This document shows, one piece after another, positions 49,720 through 61,240 of a DNA stretch of 64,000 nt (within the stretch, counting starts at the first letter, position 1; every line of letters starts with the position of its first letter). The DNA lies in assembly GCA_000733915.1 (NCBI GenBank), contig JPOM01000001.1, positions 2,046,001-2,110,000 of the forward strand. Direction: 5' to 3'. The DNA is from Caulobacteraceae bacterium PMMR1. Lineage in GTDB: Bacteria > Pseudomonadota > Alphaproteobacteria > Caulobacterales > Caulobacteraceae. Position numbers and translations under genes: made by a program. The notes below the pieces were generated by a model. It was not told the origin of the DNA. It made no database searches and worked only from the letters and a program-made list of their open reading frames with translations.

Positions 49720-51897
49720 CTACTCGGCGGCGGCGGGGGCGGGCTGGGCGTAGCCGAGGGCGAGGTTCAGCTTGTCGAGAAGCTCGATGGCCGCCTCGGC
49801 GATCACCGTGCCCGGCGGGAAGATCGCCGTCACGCCAGCGTCGTAGAGGGCCTGGAAGTCCTGCGGCGGGATCACCCCGCCCACGACGGTCAGGATTTCC
49901 GCCCGGCCGAGCTTCTTCAGCTCCGCGATCAACTCCGGCGCCAGGGTCAGGTGCCCGGCGGCCAGCGAGGAGGCGCCCACGACGTGCACGTCCTTCGCCG
50001 CCGCCTCGCGCGCGGCCTCTTCGGGCGTCTGGAAGAGCGGCCCGATCACCACCTCGAAACCGAGGTCGGAAAAGGCGCTCGCGATGACCTTCTGGCCGCG
50101 GTCGTGCCCGTCCTGTCCCATCTTGGCGATCAGGATGCGGGGCGGGCGCCCGTCGGCGCGGGTGAAGTCCTCCACCATGGCCTGGGCGCGCCGGGCGAGC
50201 GCGTCGTCCCGGCCCGCCTCGCGCAGATAGACGCCCTTGATAGAGCGGATCTCGGCACGGTGGCGGCCGAAGACCTTCTCCAGCGCCAGGCTGATCTCGC
50301 CCACGGTGGCGTGGGCGCGGGCAGCCTCCACGGCCAGCTCCATCAGGTTCGCCCCGCCCCGGGCGCCTTCGGTGAGCGCCGCCAGCGCCGCCTCCACGCG
50401 GGCGGGATCGCGCTCGGCCTTCAGCCGCGCCAGCTTGGCCAGCTGCTGCTCGCGCACGGCGGAGTTGTCGACCTTCAGCACCGGGATGTCGTCGGCGCGC
50501 TCGGGCTTGTAGCGGTTGACGCCCACCACGCTCTGGCGGCCGGAGTCGATGCGGGCCTGGGTGCGGGCGGCGGCCTCCTCGATGCGGAGCTTGGGCACGC
50601 CCGCCTCGATCGCCTTGGCCATGCCGCCCAGCCCCTCGATCTCGGCGATGTGCTCCAGCGCCCGCCGGGCGAGGTCGTGGGTCAGCCGCTCGACGTAGAA
50701 GCTGCCGCCCCAGGGGTCGATGACCCGGGTCAGGCCCGTCTCGGTCTGCAGGAACAGCTGGGTGTTGCGGGCGATCCGGGCGGAGAAGTCGGTCGGGAGC
50801 GCCAGCGCCTCGTCCAGCGAATTGGTGTGCAGGCTTTGGGTCTGGCCGCCGGCCGCCGCCATGGCCTCCACGCAGGTGCGCGCGACGTTGTTGAACACAT
50901 CCTGGGCCGCCAGCGACCAGCCGGAGGTCTGGGAGTGGGTGCGCAGCGACAGCGAGCGCGGGTCCTTGGGCGCGAAGGTTTGCTGCATGAGGCGCGCCCA
51001 AAGCAGGCGCGCGGCCCGAAGCTTGGCCACCTCCATGAAGTAGTTCATGCCGATGGCCCAGAAGAAGCTGAGCCGCGGCGCAAAGCGGTCCACGTCCATG
51101 CCCGCCGCCACGCCCGCACGGACGTATTCGATCCCGTCGGCCAGCGTATAGGCGAGCTCCAGGTCCGCCGTCGCCCCCGCCTCCTGCATGTGATAGCCGG
51201 AGATCGAGATCGAATTGAACTTCGGCATCTCCCTGGAGGTATAGGCGAAGATGTCGGAGATGATCCGCATCGAGGGCGCCGGTGGATAGATGTAAGTGTT
51301 GCGCACCATGAACTCTTTCAGGATATCGTTCTGGATCGTTCCTGACAGTTGCTGGTGCGCGACGCCCTGCTCCTCCGCGGCGACGATATAAAGGGCCAGG
51401 ATGGGCAGCACGGCGCCGTTCATGGTCATGGACACGCTCATGCGGTCCAGCGGGATGCCGCTGAAGAGCGTGCGCATGTCCAGGATCGAGTCGATCGCGA
51501 CCCCGGCCATGCCGACGTCGCCCTTCACCCGCGGGTGGTCGGAATCGTAGCCCCGGTGCGTGGCGAGATCGAAGGCGACCGACAGGCCCATCTGTCCCGC
51601 CGCGAGGTTGCGGCGATAGAAGGCGTTGGAGTCCTCGGCCGTGGAGAAGCCCGCGTACTGGCGGATCGTCCACGGGTTGGTGGCGTACATGGTCGGATAG
51701 GGCCCGCGGACGAAGGGCGGCAGGCCCGGATAGCCGTTAAGGAAGTCCAGCCCCTGCACGTCCTGCGGACCATAGGCCGGCTTCACCGGCACGCCCTCGG
51801 GCGTCAGCCACGGCTCGCCCCCGGCCGCAGCGGGCGAAGCGTCGGGCACGGGAGCGGCGTCAAAGTCGAGGGCGGCGAAGTCGGGGAAACGGCTCAC
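49720..51897 (-). CDS. mutB: Methylmalonyl-CoA mutase, large subunit
   Basis: Cobalamin-dependent isomerisation of (R)-methylmalonyl-CoA to succinyl-CoA. The 725-residue protein has the substrate TIM barrel ([40 protein letters not shown]) and a C-terminal B12 domain with the DxHxxG motif in [18 protein letters not shown]. It starts at GTG 51897, overlapping a tiny ORF, and is coupled with mutA upstream, so a two-subunit mutase is likely. Ethylmalonyl-CoA mutase is the main alternative but normally stands alone and is shorter. Confidence 0.95.
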   Translation of the reverse strand: MSRFPDFAALDFDAAPVPDASPAAAGGEPWLTPEGVPVKPAYGPQDVQGLDFLNGYPGLPPFVRGPYPTMYATNPWTIRQYAGFSTAEDSNAFYRRNLAAGQMGLSVAFDLATHRGYDSDHPRVKGDVGMAGVAIDSILDMRTLFSGIPLDRMSVSMTMNGAVLPILALYIVAAEEQGVAHQQLSGTIQNDILKEFMVRNTYIYPPAPSMRIISDIFAYTSREMPKFNSISISGYHMQEAGATADLELAYTLADGIEYVRAGVAAGMDVDRFAPRLSFFWAIGMNYFMEVAKLRAARLLWARLMQQTFAPKDPRSLSLRTHSQTSGWSLAAQDVFNNVARTCVEAMAAAGGQTQSLHTNSLDEALALPTDFSARIARNTQLFLQTETGLTRVIDPWGGSFYVERLTHDLARRALEHIAEIEGLGGMAKAIEAGVPKLRIEEAAARTQARIDSGRQSVVGVNRYKPERADDIPVLKVDNSAVREQQLAKLARLKAERDPARVEAALAALTEGARGGANLMELAVEAARAHATVGEISLALEKVFGRHRAEIRSIKGVYLREAGRDDALARRAQAMVEDFTRADGRPPRILIAKMGQDGHDRGQKVIASAFSDLGFEVVIGPLFQTPEEAAREAAAKDVHVVGASSLAAGHLTLAPELIAELKKLGRAEILTVVGGVIPPQDFQALYDAGVTAIFPPGTVIAEAAIELLDKLNLALGYAQPAPAAAE

Positions 51898-51989
51898 GGG
51901 GCGTCGCCCTCCGGCGGCAGCGGGTCGGCGAGACGGCAGGCCGGCTTTGGTGCGGCCGCGGGCGAGATCGTCTCTGCGGCGGGGCTCAT
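51894..51989 (-). CDS. Tiny ORF bridging mutA and mutB
   Basis: A 31-codon open frame with ATG at 51989 overlapping the mutA stop (ATGA) and its own stop overlapping the GTG start of mutB (GTGA). The peptide ([20 protein letters not shown] and so on) has no domain. It could be a translational-coupling element, an unannotated small protein, or a mutB N-terminal extension displaced by an unseen indel. Only the double overlap supports it. Confidence 0.3.
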   Translation of the reverse strand: MSPAAETISPAAAPKPACRLADPLPPEGDAP

Positions 51990-53828
51990 GCCGGCGATCC
52001 TAGCACGTCGAGCGCCTGGTCCAGGACCGCGACGACGTCGGCTCCCGCAAAGACGAAGCCGTCCACGCCCGCGGCCCTGAGCGCAGCCTCCTGCGCGCCA
52101 GGGCGGCCGGCCAGCCAGACCGCCCGCGCCCCCGCCGCCTTCAGCGCGCGGGCGGCGGCCTCCGCCTCCGCGGCATAGAGAGCGTCGGAGCCGCAGATGA
52201 CGGCCAGGGGCGAGAGCGCGGGGGCGTAGCGGTCCGCCGGGCCGGCCTCGGCGGCGATCCCGCCCGCAGCCAGGAGGGTCTGGACAAAGCCGAGGCGCGC
52301 ACTGTGCGCCGCGGCCGTCCCAAGCGCGGCGAGATAAGCCTGCGGGCGCTGGCCTGAGGCTTCGGCCCGGGCGCGCAGCCGCTCGAAGGGGCCGGCCAGG
52401 CGCAGGGGCGCAGCGGCGGGCAGGCGCTGTCCGGCCCGGGCGCGTGCGTGGCCGGCGCGGCCTTGGCGAAGTCGGAGGAGTCGACGGTCTCGACCTCCAC
52501 CCCCGCCGGGGCGAGGTCGGCGAACTGCGAGACGCCGATCAGCCCGGCCTTGCGGGTCGCGATATCGCGCAGGCGCGCCTCGCGCACCCGGGCGACCTCG
52601 CGGGCGACCAGGCCGCCCTCAAGCGCAGCCACGATCCCGCCCTCGGCCTCGATGGCCTGGAACGCGGCCCAGCCCGCGCGGGCGAGCGCCTCGGTGAGCG
52701 CCTCGACGTAGCCCGAGCCGCCTGCGGGGTCGGCGACGCGGCCGAGCGCGCTCTCCTCCATCAGCACCAGCTGGATATTGCGGGCCTGGGTCCGGGCGAG
52801 CTCTGCAGGCGGACCGAGCGGCTGGGTGAAGGGATCGAGGGTGACGGTCTCCGCCCCGCCCAGCGCCGCCCCGAAGGTCGCCGCCGTCAGGCGCAGGAGG
52901 TTTGTCCAGGGGTCGAGGCGCGACAGCATGCGCCGGGACGAGCGCGCTTGCAGCTTCAGCGGCGCCGTGACCTCGCAGGCGGCGGTCAGGCGCGCCCAGA
53001 TCGCCCGCATGGCCCTGAGCTTGGCCAGGGTGGTGAAATACTCGGCGTCCGCCGCGAGGGCCACGGCGATGCGCGCGAAGGCCTGCCCGGCGTCAAGCCC
53101 CGCCCGCACCAGCGCCTTGGCGTAGGCGAGGGCGCAGGCCGCCGCCACGCCGAGCTCCATCGCCTCGCCCCCGCCCGCCTCGTGCACCGCCCGGCCCGAC
53201 GCCAGGCAGGCGGTCGCCAGGGGATAGGTCTCCGCATAGCGCGCTCCGACCTGGGCGGCCTTCACGAGGTGCGCCTCGATCGGGCCTGGGCTCGCCCCCG
53301 CCTCGGCGAAGGCGGAGAGCGGGTCGAGGTCGAACCCCAGCCGGGCCCGCGGCGCGCCCTTGGCCGCGGCAGCCAGCCAGTCCGCCGCCAGCGGCCCCAT
53401 GAAGCCGGCCTCCAGCGCCACGGGGGCGAGGTCGATCAGCACGCCCTCCAGCACGCGGGCGAGGTCGGACGCCTCGGCGGCGGCGATCCCGGTCTCCCCT
53501 GTCGGGTCCAGCCGCAGGAGCAGCGACGCCGCCCCGCTCTGAAGGTCTTTGAGCGCGAGGGCATTTGCGCGGGCGGGGTCGGGATGCGCCACCAGGGTGC
53601 GCAAGATCCAGGGCCGCTCCTTGTCCCGGGGGTCAGGTCGCGGGCGGCGGCGTCCACTGCGGCGCCCCGCGCAGGATAGAGCGGCTGGAGCTTGAGGCCG
53701 TCATAGGTGCGCGCGACCAGGCGCGCCTCGAACGAGGCCCCGTCCAGCGCCTTGTCCACCAGCGCCCGCCACGCCGCCTCGTCGGGGGCAGGGAAGCCGT
53801 CCGCCAAAGCGATCACCTGATCGTCCAA
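51986..53828 (-). CDS. mutA: Methylmalonyl-CoA mutase, small subunit, two apparent frameshifts
   Basis: The non-catalytic partner of the mutase. The frame opens at 53828 with [20 protein letters not shown] and [19 protein letters not shown]. It loses frame at the C/G run 53625-53632 and resumes as [17 protein letters not shown]. It runs through a mutase barrel (RLLLRLDP-type start, [20 protein letters not shown]) and loses frame again near 52433-52440, resuming as [20 protein letters not shown]. It ends with a degenerate B12-like domain ([20 protein letters not shown]) at 51986. Both shifts are healed by one base each, giving about 614 residues, normal for MutA. Confidence 0.82.
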
Positions 53829-54024
53829 TGCCTTCGCCTCCCTGGCGCCGCGCCGGGGCGATCAAGCCGCCGCCTCCGCCCCTGTCAAGCGAGCCCCGGC
53901 ACGCGAGTCCCGGCTAGCGAGCCCTGACCCGCAAGGCTCGTGCGGACGGATCGCCGGCGGGCGGCTGGAACACAGGGCGAACGGGTCCCTGTCGCCGGGG
54001 GCGCGGCGTGCTACATTAGGCGCG

Positions 54025-56411
54025 ATGTCCGCCGACTCGTATCCTCTCGCGTCCGGCCCGGCCGAGGCCGCGCCGCCGCAGCCCCGCATCTCCGACCTCG
54101 CGCGGCCCCGCGGCGCGCCGGCCGCGTCGGGTTATCTGGAGGGCCTGAACCCCGAGCAGCGCCGCGCGGTGGAGACCCTCGACGGCCCGGTGCTGGTGCT
54201 GGCGGGGGCGGGCACCGGCAAGACGCGCGTGCTGACCACGCGGCTCGCGCACATCCTGGCGACCGGGCGGGCGCGGCCCTGGGAGCTGCTGGCCGTCACC
54301 TTCACCAACAAGGCGGCGCGGGAGATGCGCGAGCGTATCGGCCATCTGATCGGCCCGGAGGCGGAAGGCCTGCGCTGGCTGGGCACCTTCCACTCCGTCG
54401 CGGCCCAGATCCTGCGCCGGCACTGCGAGCTGGTCGGCCTGAAGTCGAGCTTCACCATCCTGGACACCGACGACCAGGAGCGCCTGCTCAAACAGCTGAT
54501 CGAGGCGGAGGGTATCGACCCCAAGCGCTGGAGCGCGCGCCACCTGGCCGGCCTGATCGACCATTGGAAGAACCGCGGCTGGACCCCAGACAAGCTGCCC
54601 CCCGTGGAGGGCGAGAGCTTCGCCAACGGGCGCGGGGGGCGCTCTACGGCCTTTACCAGGAGCGGCTGCGGACGCTGAACGCCTGCGACTTCGGCGACCT
54701 GCTGCTGCACAACCTGACCATCTTCACCCGTCATCCGGACGTGCTGGCCGAATATCACCAGCGGTTCCGCTACATCCTGGTCGACGAGTACCAGGACACC
54801 AACGTCGCCCAGTACCTGTGGCTGCGGCTGCTGGCGCAGAGCGCGCGCGACAACCAGCGCAACATCTGCTGCGTGGGCGACGACGACCAGTCGATCTACG
54901 GCTGGCGCGGGGCGGAGGTGGACAACATCCTGCGCTTCGAGCGGGACTTCCCGGGCGCCAAGGTGATCCGGCTGGAGCGCAACTATCGCTCGACCTCGCA
55001 CATCCTGGCCGCGGCCTCGGGCCTGATCCGCACCAACAAGGGCCGGCTCAGTAAGACGCTTTGGACCGAGGCGGAGGGCGGCGAGAAGGTCCAGGTGCGG
55101 GGCGTGTGGGACGGCGAGGCCGAGGCGCGGCTTGTCGCCGACGAGATCGAGGCTTGGAAGCGCTCCGGGCGGCGCTATCGCGAGGCGGCCGTGCTGGTGC
55201 GGGCCTCGTTCCAGATGCGCGCCTTCGAAGAGCGCTTCGTGCTGCTGCAGATTCCCTACACCGTCGTCGGCGGCCCGCGCTTCTTCGAGCGCGCCGAGAT
55301 CCGCGACGCCCACGCCTATCTGCGACTGGTGCAGTCGGAGGACGACGACCTCGCCTTCGAGCGCATCGTCAACACGCCCCGGCGGGGCATCGGCGACACC
55401 ACCGTGCAGAAGCTTCTGCAGGTCGCCCGCGCCAACGGCGTGAGCGCCAGCCTGGCCGCCCGGGGCCTGGTCAACACCGACGAGCTGGCGGCGCGCACGC
55501 GCACGGCCCTGGCGACCTTCCTGCGCGACCTCGACCGCTGGCGGGGCATGGCGGCCTCGATGCGCCACCCCGAGCTGGCCGAGACCATCCTAGAGGAGAG
55601 CGGCTACACCGACGCCCTGCGCGCCGACAAGGGGCCGCAGAGCCAGGGCCGCCTCGACAACCTGAAGGAGCTGGTCCAGTCCATGGCTCAGTTCGAGGAC
55701 CTGTCGGCCTATCTGGAGCACGTTTCGCTCGTGCTCGACCTGGACCGCGACGGGGGCGGCGACACGGTCCAGATCATGACGCTTCACTCGGCCAAGGGAC
55801 TGGAGTTTCCGCTGGTCTTCCTGCCGGGGTGGGAGGAGGGCGTGTTCCCCTCGCAGCGCTCGGTGGACGAGAAGGGCGAGAAGGGCCTGGAGGAGGAGCG
55901 CCGCCTGGCCTACGTCGGGATCACGCGCGCGCGGGAGCAGGCGCGGCTGAGTTTTGCCGCCAACCGCCAGGTCTACGGCCGCTGGACCAGCCAGCTGCCC
56001 AGCCGCTTCATCGACGAGCTGCCCCCCGCCCACGTCGAGGCGTCCTCCGACACCGGCTACTACGGCGGCGGGCCGGGCATGATGGAGGCGAAGAGCCGCT
56101 TCGACGACGCGCCAGCGTTCGGCTCGGGCTACACCTCGCCCGGGTGGCGCCGGGCGCAGGAGCGGGCGGCGAGATCGCCCGCCTTCGTGGGCGGCCGCGC
56201 CTCGCGGGCCCAGGCGATCGAGGGCGAGGGCCGGCTGATCGCCTCCTCCGACCCGGCGGCCGGGTCGGGCGCCTTCAGCCGCGGCGACCGCGTCTTCCAT
56301 CAGAAGTTCGGCTACGGCCAGGTGACCGCGGTGGAGGGCGCCAAGCTGACCGTCGCTTTTGAGACCTCCGGCGAGAAGCGCGTTCTGGACAGCTTCGTCG
56401 AGCGAGGCTGA
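54025..56411 (+). CDS. UvrD/PcrA-type ATP-dependent DNA helicase, one apparent frameshift
   Basis: A superfamily 1A 3'-5' helicase for repair and replication. Motifs in order: Q motif LNPEQRRAVE, Walker A AGAGTGKT (60-67), VTFTNKAAREMRERI (Ia), VDEYQDTN (II), VGDDDQSIYGWRGA (III), LERNYRST (IV), IMTLHSAKGLEFPLVFLPGW (V) and LAYVGITRARE (VI), with a C-terminal Tudor-like GDRVFHQKFGYGQV. The frame is lost in a run of six G at 54634-54639 and continues one frame over with GALYGLYQERL. One added base restores about 795 residues, the usual length. An error in the assembly is likely. Confidence 0.93.
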
Positions 56412-56568
56412 GCTCGGCCCCTCGACTCCCGCCCCGCTTGGCCGGGCGCGGCGGGCGCAACCCATGCCGACCCGCGACCCTGATCCCCGCCGCCATTGCC
56501 AAGCCTATGCGTCCGCCTAACCTCGCGTGCAGCCCCCGTCGTGAGTCGCGCCCTCAGGAGGTCCCCGC

Positions 56569-56970
56569 ATGATCGATCCCTCGACCGCCCTCGCCGCCCT
56601 GCTGGCGATCGCGTTCTACTCCTCGACGACTGACGAAGTAGCGAAGGCCCGCCGGGCGAGCGGCGTCGAGGCTCCGGCCACGACCGGCGACGTCCGGCTG
56701 GAGCGCGCCGTGCGGGTGCAGATGAACACCCTGGAGTGGCTTCCGATCTATCTCGTGGGATTGGTGCTGTTCGCCCAGTTCGTCTCGGCCCCGTTCGCCG
56801 GGTTCCTGGGCCTGGTCTGGCTCACCGGCCGGGTGCTCTATCGGCAGGCCTACATGGCCGACCCCGCCAAGCGGGGGCCCGGCTTCCTGATCCAGACCGC
56901 CGCTTGCGCGGTGCTGATCCTGGGCGCCCTGGTCGGGGCGGCGGCGCGGCTGTTCCCCTTGGGCGTCTGA
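56569..56970 (+). CDS. MAPEG family membrane protein
   Basis: A 133-residue integral membrane protein with about four helices. The segments RLERAVRVQMNTLEWLPIYLVGLVLFA and RVLYRQAYMADPAKRGPGF carry the MAPEG (membrane-associated eicosanoid and glutathione metabolism) signature, including the ExxP-like EWLPIY and the RxxYxxxY-type segment. Bacterial members may conjugate glutathione to hydrophobic compounds, but the role here is unknown. cmk follows 21 bp downstream on the same strand. Confidence 0.85.
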   Translation: MIDPSTALAALLAIAFYSSTTDEVAKARRASGVEAPATTGDVRLERAVRVQMNTLEWLPIYLVGLVLFAQFVSAPFAGFLGLVWLTGRVLYRQAYMADPAKRGPGFLIQTAACAVLILGALVGAAARLFPLGV

Positions 56971-56991
56971 GGCGCTAGACCGGCGCGGGTC

Positions 56992-57657
56992 ATGACGCCC
57001 GCGCTTCCCCCCTTCGTCGTCGCCGTCGACGGTCCCGCCGCCTCCGGCAAGGGCACGGTGGCGAGCGGCCTCGCCCGCGACTTCGCCCTGCCCCACCTCG
57101 ACACGGGCCTGCTCTATCGCGCGGTCGCGCACGCGCTCATCGAGGCCGGGCGGGCGCTGGACGACGCCGCGGCCGCGGCCGGGGCGGCGGCGGCGCTCGA
57201 CCTTTCAGTCCTGGACCGGCCGGAGCTGCGCACCCGCGCTGCGGGCGAGGCCGCCAGCCGGGTCGCGGCGCACCCGCAGGTCCGCGCGGCCCTGCTGGAG
57301 ATCCAGCGCCGCTTCGCCGCCCAGAGCCCCGGCGCGGTGCTGGACGGGCGCGACATCGGCGCCGTCATCGCGCCTGACGCCCCCGCCAAGCTGTTCGTCA
57401 CCGCCCGCCCGGAGGTCCGCGCCGAGCGCCGCTGGCGTCAGCTGGCCGCCCAAGGGGAGGTCGTAAGCCTGGACGAGGTGCTGGCCGACATCGGCCGGCG
57501 CGACGCCCGCGACAGCGGCCGGGACGCCGCCCCGCTGCGCCAGGCCGAAGACGCCGTCTTGCTCGACACCTCCGACATGGATATATCCACAGCCGCCGAT
57601 ACGGCCCGCCGTATCGTCGAGGCGGCGCGCGCCCGCTGGCTGCGGAGCTTCATCTAG
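56992..57657 (+). CDS. cmk: Cytidylate kinase
   Basis: Phosphorylates CMP and dCMP to the diphosphates. The 221-residue protein has the P-loop VDGPAASGKGTVASGLA, HLDTGLLYRAVA, the AVLDGRDIGAVI motif and the lid region around RRWRQLA and RRDARDSGRDAAPLRQAED, all typical of bacterial CMP kinases. rpsA follows, as in most alphaproteobacteria (cmk-rpsA), after a 204-bp gap in which I see no other element. Confidence 0.95.
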   Translation: MTPALPPFVVAVDGPAASGKGTVASGLARDFALPHLDTGLLYRAVAHALIEAGRALDDAAAAAGAAAALDLSVLDRPELRTRAAGEAASRVAAHPQVRAALLEIQRRFAAQSPGAVLDGRDIGAVIAPDAPAKLFVTARPEVRAERRWRQLAAQGEVVSLDEVLADIGRRDARDSGRDAAPLRQAEDAVLLDTSDMDISTAADTARRIVEAARARWLRSFI

Positions 57658-57861
57658 GCCAAGGCCTGGCGAGGTTCTGGAGCGGCAGGCAATCCCATCG
57701 CGCCGGGCTCGCCACGACTGCGGGACCCATTCCCATCCAGCGCCGGCCGGGGCCGGGGGTTCGCGTCCTGACCGCGCCTGCGCTGTTCGGCCCATCCCTG
57801 CCATCCGGCGCGCGGCTCAAAACCGGTCACGGTCCCGTGCGCCCCAGACCTGGAGCAGCCC

Positions 57862-59574
57862 TTGGCTGACGATCTGAGCTCGTTCTCCTCCCCCTCGCGC
57901 GACGAATTCGCCGCGCTTCTCGACGAGGCCCTCGGCGGCGCCGAATTCGCCGAAGGCACCGTCGTGCGCGGCCAAGTGGTCGCGATCGAAAAGGACGTCG
58001 TCGTCGTCGACGTCGGCCTGAAGACCGAAGGCCGCATTCCCGCCCGCGAGTTCGCCGGCCCGGAAGGCAAGCAGCTGCCCAAGGTCGGCGACACCGTCGA
58101 GGTGTTCCTCGAGCGGGTCGAGAACGCCATGGGCGAGGCGGTGCTGAGCCGCGAGAAGGCCAAGCGCGAGGAAGCCTGGACGCGCCTGGAAGCCGTCTTC
58201 GCCCGCAACGAGCCGGTCAACGGCGCCATCGTGGGCCGGGTCAAGGGCGGCTTCACCGTGGACCTCGGCGGCGCCTCGGCCTTCCTGCCCGGCAGCCAGG
58301 TCGACATCCGCCCCGTCCGCGACGTCGGCCCGCTGATGGGCAAGGAGCAGCCCTTCGCCATCCTCAAGATGGACCGGCCGCGGGGCAACATCGTCGTCTC
58401 CCGCCGCGCCATCCTGGAGGAGGCCCGCGCCGAGCAGCGCACCGAGCTGGTCAGCCAGCTGCAGGAAGGCGAAGTCCGCGAAGGCGTGGTCAAGAACATC
58501 ACCGACTACGGCGCGTTCGTGGACCTCGGCGGCATCGACGGCCTGCTGCACGTCACCGACATGAGCTGGAAGCGCGTCAACCATCCGAGCCAGGTGCTGG
58601 CGGTGGGCGACACGGTGAAGGTGCAGATCATCAAGATCAATCCGGACACCCAGCGCATCTCGCTTGGCATGAAGCAGCTGCAGGCCGATCCCTGGGACAG
58701 CGTGGAAGCCAAGTATCCGCCCGGCGGCCGCTTCACCGGGCGCGTCACCAATATCACCGACTATGGCGCCTTCGTGGAGCTGGAGCCGGGGGTCGAGGGC
58801 CTGGTCCACGTCTCCGAAATGTCCTGGACCAAGAAGAACGCCCACCCGGGCAAGATCGTGTCGACCTCTCAGGAGGTGGACGTGGTCATCCTGGACGTGG
58901 ACGGCCCCAAGCGCCGCATTTCGCTCGGGCTCAAGCAGGCCCAGGAGAACCCCTGGGAGAAGTTCCTGCGCGAGCATCCGATCGGCTCGACCGTCGAGGG
59001 CGAGGTCAAAAACGCCACCGAGTTCGGCCTCTTCCTGGGCCTGGACAACGACATCGACGGCATGGTGCACCTGTCGGACCTCGACTGGAACACCGCCGGC
59101 GAAGAGGCCATCGCACGCTTCCACAAGGGCGACATGGTCAAGGCGCGCGTGCTCGACGTCGATGTCGAGAAGGAGCGCATCTCGCTTGGCATCAAGCAGC
59201 TCGGCGGCGATCCCCTGGCCGGCGACGTCTACCGCAAGGGCCAGCGCGTCACGGTGACCGTCACCGAGGTGACCTCGGGCGGCATCGAGGTGAAGTTCGG
59301 CGAGGAGGACGCGCCGGTCACGGCCTTCATCCGCAAGTCGGATCTCAGCCGCGACCGCAACGACCAGCGCCCCGAGCGCTACGCCGTGGGCGACCGCGTG
59401 GACGCCCTGATCACCAACGTGGACAAGGCGGCGCGCCGCATCTCCGCGTCGATCAAGGCGCTGGAGATGGCCGACGAGCGCGAGGCGGTGGAGCAGTTCG
59501 GCTCCACCGACAGCGGCGCCTCGCTGGGCGACATCCTGGGCGCGGCCCTGCGCGAGCGGGCGTCCAAGGAATAG
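57862..59574 (+). CDS. rpsA: Ribosomal protein S1
   Basis: Binds mRNA on the 30S subunit to help initiation on structured or weak ribosome-binding sites. The 570-residue protein has six S1/OB domains. Repeats 3 to 6 share [28 protein letters not shown]- and [29 protein letters not shown]-type cores. It starts at TTG 57862 ([16 protein letters not shown]). A strong terminator follows 43 bases after the stop. Confidence 0.96.
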   Translation: MADDLSSFSSPSRDEFAALLDEALGGAEFAEGTVVRGQVVAIEKDVVVVDVGLKTEGRIPAREFAGPEGKQLPKVGDTVEVFLERVENAMGEAVLSREKAKREEAWTRLEAVFARNEPVNGAIVGRVKGGFTVDLGGASAFLPGSQVDIRPVRDVGPLMGKEQPFAILKMDRPRGNIVVSRRAILEEARAEQRTELVSQLQEGEVREGVVKNITDYGAFVDLGGIDGLLHVTDMSWKRVNHPSQVLAVGDTVKVQIIKINPDTQRISLGMKQLQADPWDSVEAKYPPGGRFTGRVTNITDYGAFVELEPGVEGLVHVSEMSWTKKNAHPGKIVSTSQEVDVVILDVDGPKRRISLGLKQAQENPWEKFLREHPIGSTVEGEVKNATEFGLFLGLDNDIDGMVHLSDLDWNTAGEEAIARFHKGDMVKARVLDVDVEKERISLGIKQLGGDPLAGDVYRKGQRVTVTVTEVTSGGIEVKFGEEDAPVTAFIRKSDLSRDRNDQRPERYAVGDRVDALITNVDKAARRISASIKALEMADEREAVEQFGSTDSGASLGDILGAALRERASKE

Positions 59575-59617
59575 GCCCGGGCCCCTCGTTGCGAGGGGTG
59601 CCGACCTTGATCCGCGA

Positions 59618-59648
59618 GGGCCCGCCCGGGAGATCGGGCGGGCCCTTT
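59618..59648 (+). terminator. Rho-independent terminator after rpsA
   Basis: A perfect 11-bp stem GGGCCCGCCCG / CGGGCGGGCCC with a 6-base loop GGAGAT, followed by TTTGCTTT. Confidence 0.88.
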
Positions 59649-59745
59649 GCTTTGGCTCGCGGCGAGGTCTCGCCTCGCCCCCTTGCCCGCCGTAGGGGAA
59701 ACCCTTGAGACTGGCGGGCGACACTGATGTCCGGAGACCCCCGCC

Positions 59746-60750
59746 ATGGCCCTGCCGCCCGTCCTGCGCGACCGCCTGCGCCTGCCCGCGATCGGCTCGC
59801 CCCTGTTCATCATCAGCCATCCGGCGCTGGTGATCGCCCAGTGTACGGCGGGCGTGGTGGGCAGCTTCCCGTCGCTGAACGCGCGGCCCCTGTCGCAGCT
59901 CGACGAGTGGCTGGCCGAGATCACCGAGACCCTGGCCGACTGGGACCGCAAGCATCCGGACCGCCCCTCCGCCCCGTTCGCGGTCAACCAGATCGTGCAC
60001 AAGACCAACAACCGGCTGGAGGAGGACCTTCAGCTCTGCGTGAAATACAAGGTCCCGGTGGTGATCACCTCGCTGGGCGCCCGCACCGAGGTCAACGATG
60101 CGGTGCATTCCTACGGCGGCGTCACGCTGCACGACGTCATCGACGACCGGTTCGCCCGCAAGGCGATCGAGAAGGGCGCCGACGGCCTGATCCCGGTCGC
60201 CGCCGGAGCGGGAGGCCACGCCGGGACGCTGTCGCCTTTCGCCCTGGTGCAGGAGATCCGCGCCTGGTTCGACGGCCCGGTGGCCCTGTCCGGCGCCATC
60301 GCCACCGGCCGGGCGATCCTGGCCGCCCAGGCCATGGGCGCGGACCTCGCCTACATCGGCTCCGCCTTCATCGCGACGCAGGAGGCCCGCGCCTCGGACG
60401 GCTACAAGCAGATGATCGTGGAAAGCGGGGCTAGCGACATCCTCTACACCAACCTGTTCACCGGGGTTCACGGGAACTATCTGCGCCCCTCCGTCGTGGC
60501 CGCGGGCCTGGACCCGGAGAACCTGCCGGTCAGCGACCCATCGAAGATGAACTTCGGCTCGGGCGGCAACACCGACGCCAAGGCCTGGCGCGACATCTGG
60601 GGCTGCGGCCAGGGGATCGGGGTGCTCAAGGATGTGCCGCCCGCCGGCGTGCTGATCGAGCGCCTCATCGCCGAATACGAGCAGGCCCAGGCCGAGCTCG
60701 CCGCCAAGACGGCGCTGGTGCGGCGGGCGAGCGCAGCGCAGGCGGCATAG
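59746..60750 (+). CDS. Nitronate monooxygenase (2-nitropropane dioxygenase family)
   Basis: A 334-residue FMN enzyme of the NMO/2-nitropropane-dioxygenase family with a TIM barrel. The N-terminal LPAIGSPLFIISHPALVIAQC leads into VVGSFPSLNARPL. The FMN phosphate-binding region is GADGLIPVAAGAGGHAGT followed by ALSGAIATGRAILAAQAMGA and YIGSAFIAT. Class I enzymes detoxify nitronates such as propionate-3-nitronate. Some members are instead enoyl-reductase-like, so the substrate is uncertain. Single gene between the rpsA terminator and the phage-like operon. Confidence 0.9.
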   Translation: MALPPVLRDRLRLPAIGSPLFIISHPALVIAQCTAGVVGSFPSLNARPLSQLDEWLAEITETLADWDRKHPDRPSAPFAVNQIVHKTNNRLEEDLQLCVKYKVPVVITSLGARTEVNDAVHSYGGVTLHDVIDDRFARKAIEKGADGLIPVAAGAGGHAGTLSPFALVQEIRAWFDGPVALSGAIATGRAILAAQAMGADLAYIGSAFIATQEARASDGYKQMIVESGASDILYTNLFTGVHGNYLRPSVVAAGLDPENLPVSDPSKMNFGSGGNTDAKAWRDIWGCGQGIGVLKDVPPAGVLIERLIAEYEQAQAELAAKTALVRRASAAQAA

Positions 60751-60883
60751 GCGAAAGGCGCGGCGGCGGCGGCGAGGCCTGGGCACAGGACGGGCCTGAA
60801 GCGCCGGCTGCCCCCGCCCAATCCGCGCCCCTCCGCCCCGGGGGCAAGCTCCAGGTCACCGATCGACCGCGGAGCGCCTGCCC

Positions 60884-61240
60884 TTGTCCGACACCGCCAC
60901 GCCCCGCCTGGGCCTGCCCTATCTCGCCGCAGCCCAGGCGCAGAAGCATGTCACCCTGAACGCGGCGCTCGCCCGGCTGGACGGGCTGGTGCAGACGGCG
61001 GTGGTCTCGCGCAGCACGGCGGTCCAGCCTGCAGCCCCCGCCGACGGCGCGCTCTACCTCCTGCCCGCCGGCGCGAGCGGCGCGGACTGGAGCGGGCGCG
61101 CCGCGGGCGACCTCGTGCGCTTCGAGGCGGGAGCCTGGAGCGGCCTGCCCGCGCTCCCGGGCCAGCTCCTCTACGTGCTCGACGAGGCCTTGCTGATGGT
61201 GCGCACCGCCGCGGGGCTGCGCAGCGTGAGCCTCGTCTGA
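60884..61240 (+). CDS. DUF2793 phage/GTA-associated protein
   Basis: A 118-residue protein starting at TTG 60884. It matches the DUF2793 pattern: TPRLGLPYLAAAQAQKHVTLNAALARLD at the N-terminus, then ALYLLPAGASGADWSGRAAGDLVRFEAGAW. The domain occurs at the start of phage tail-fibre or GTA-associated proteins in alphaproteobacteria, and I infer a structural role at the tail or fibre. Its stop overlaps the next start (TGATG), marking the first gene of a five-gene operon. Confidence 0.82.
   Translation: MSDTATPRLGLPYLAAAQAQKHVTLNAALARLDGLVQTAVVSRSTAVQPAAPADGALYLLPAGASGADWSGRAAGDLVRFEAGAWSGLPALPGQLLYVLDEALLMVRTAAGLRSVSLV

Noticed and set aside
57817-60786. A 989-codon minus-strand open frame opposite rpsA and the nitronate monooxygenase gene
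   Set aside because: Both plus-strand genes are unmistakable; the antisense product is His/Val/Asp-rich noise and crosses the rpsA terminator.
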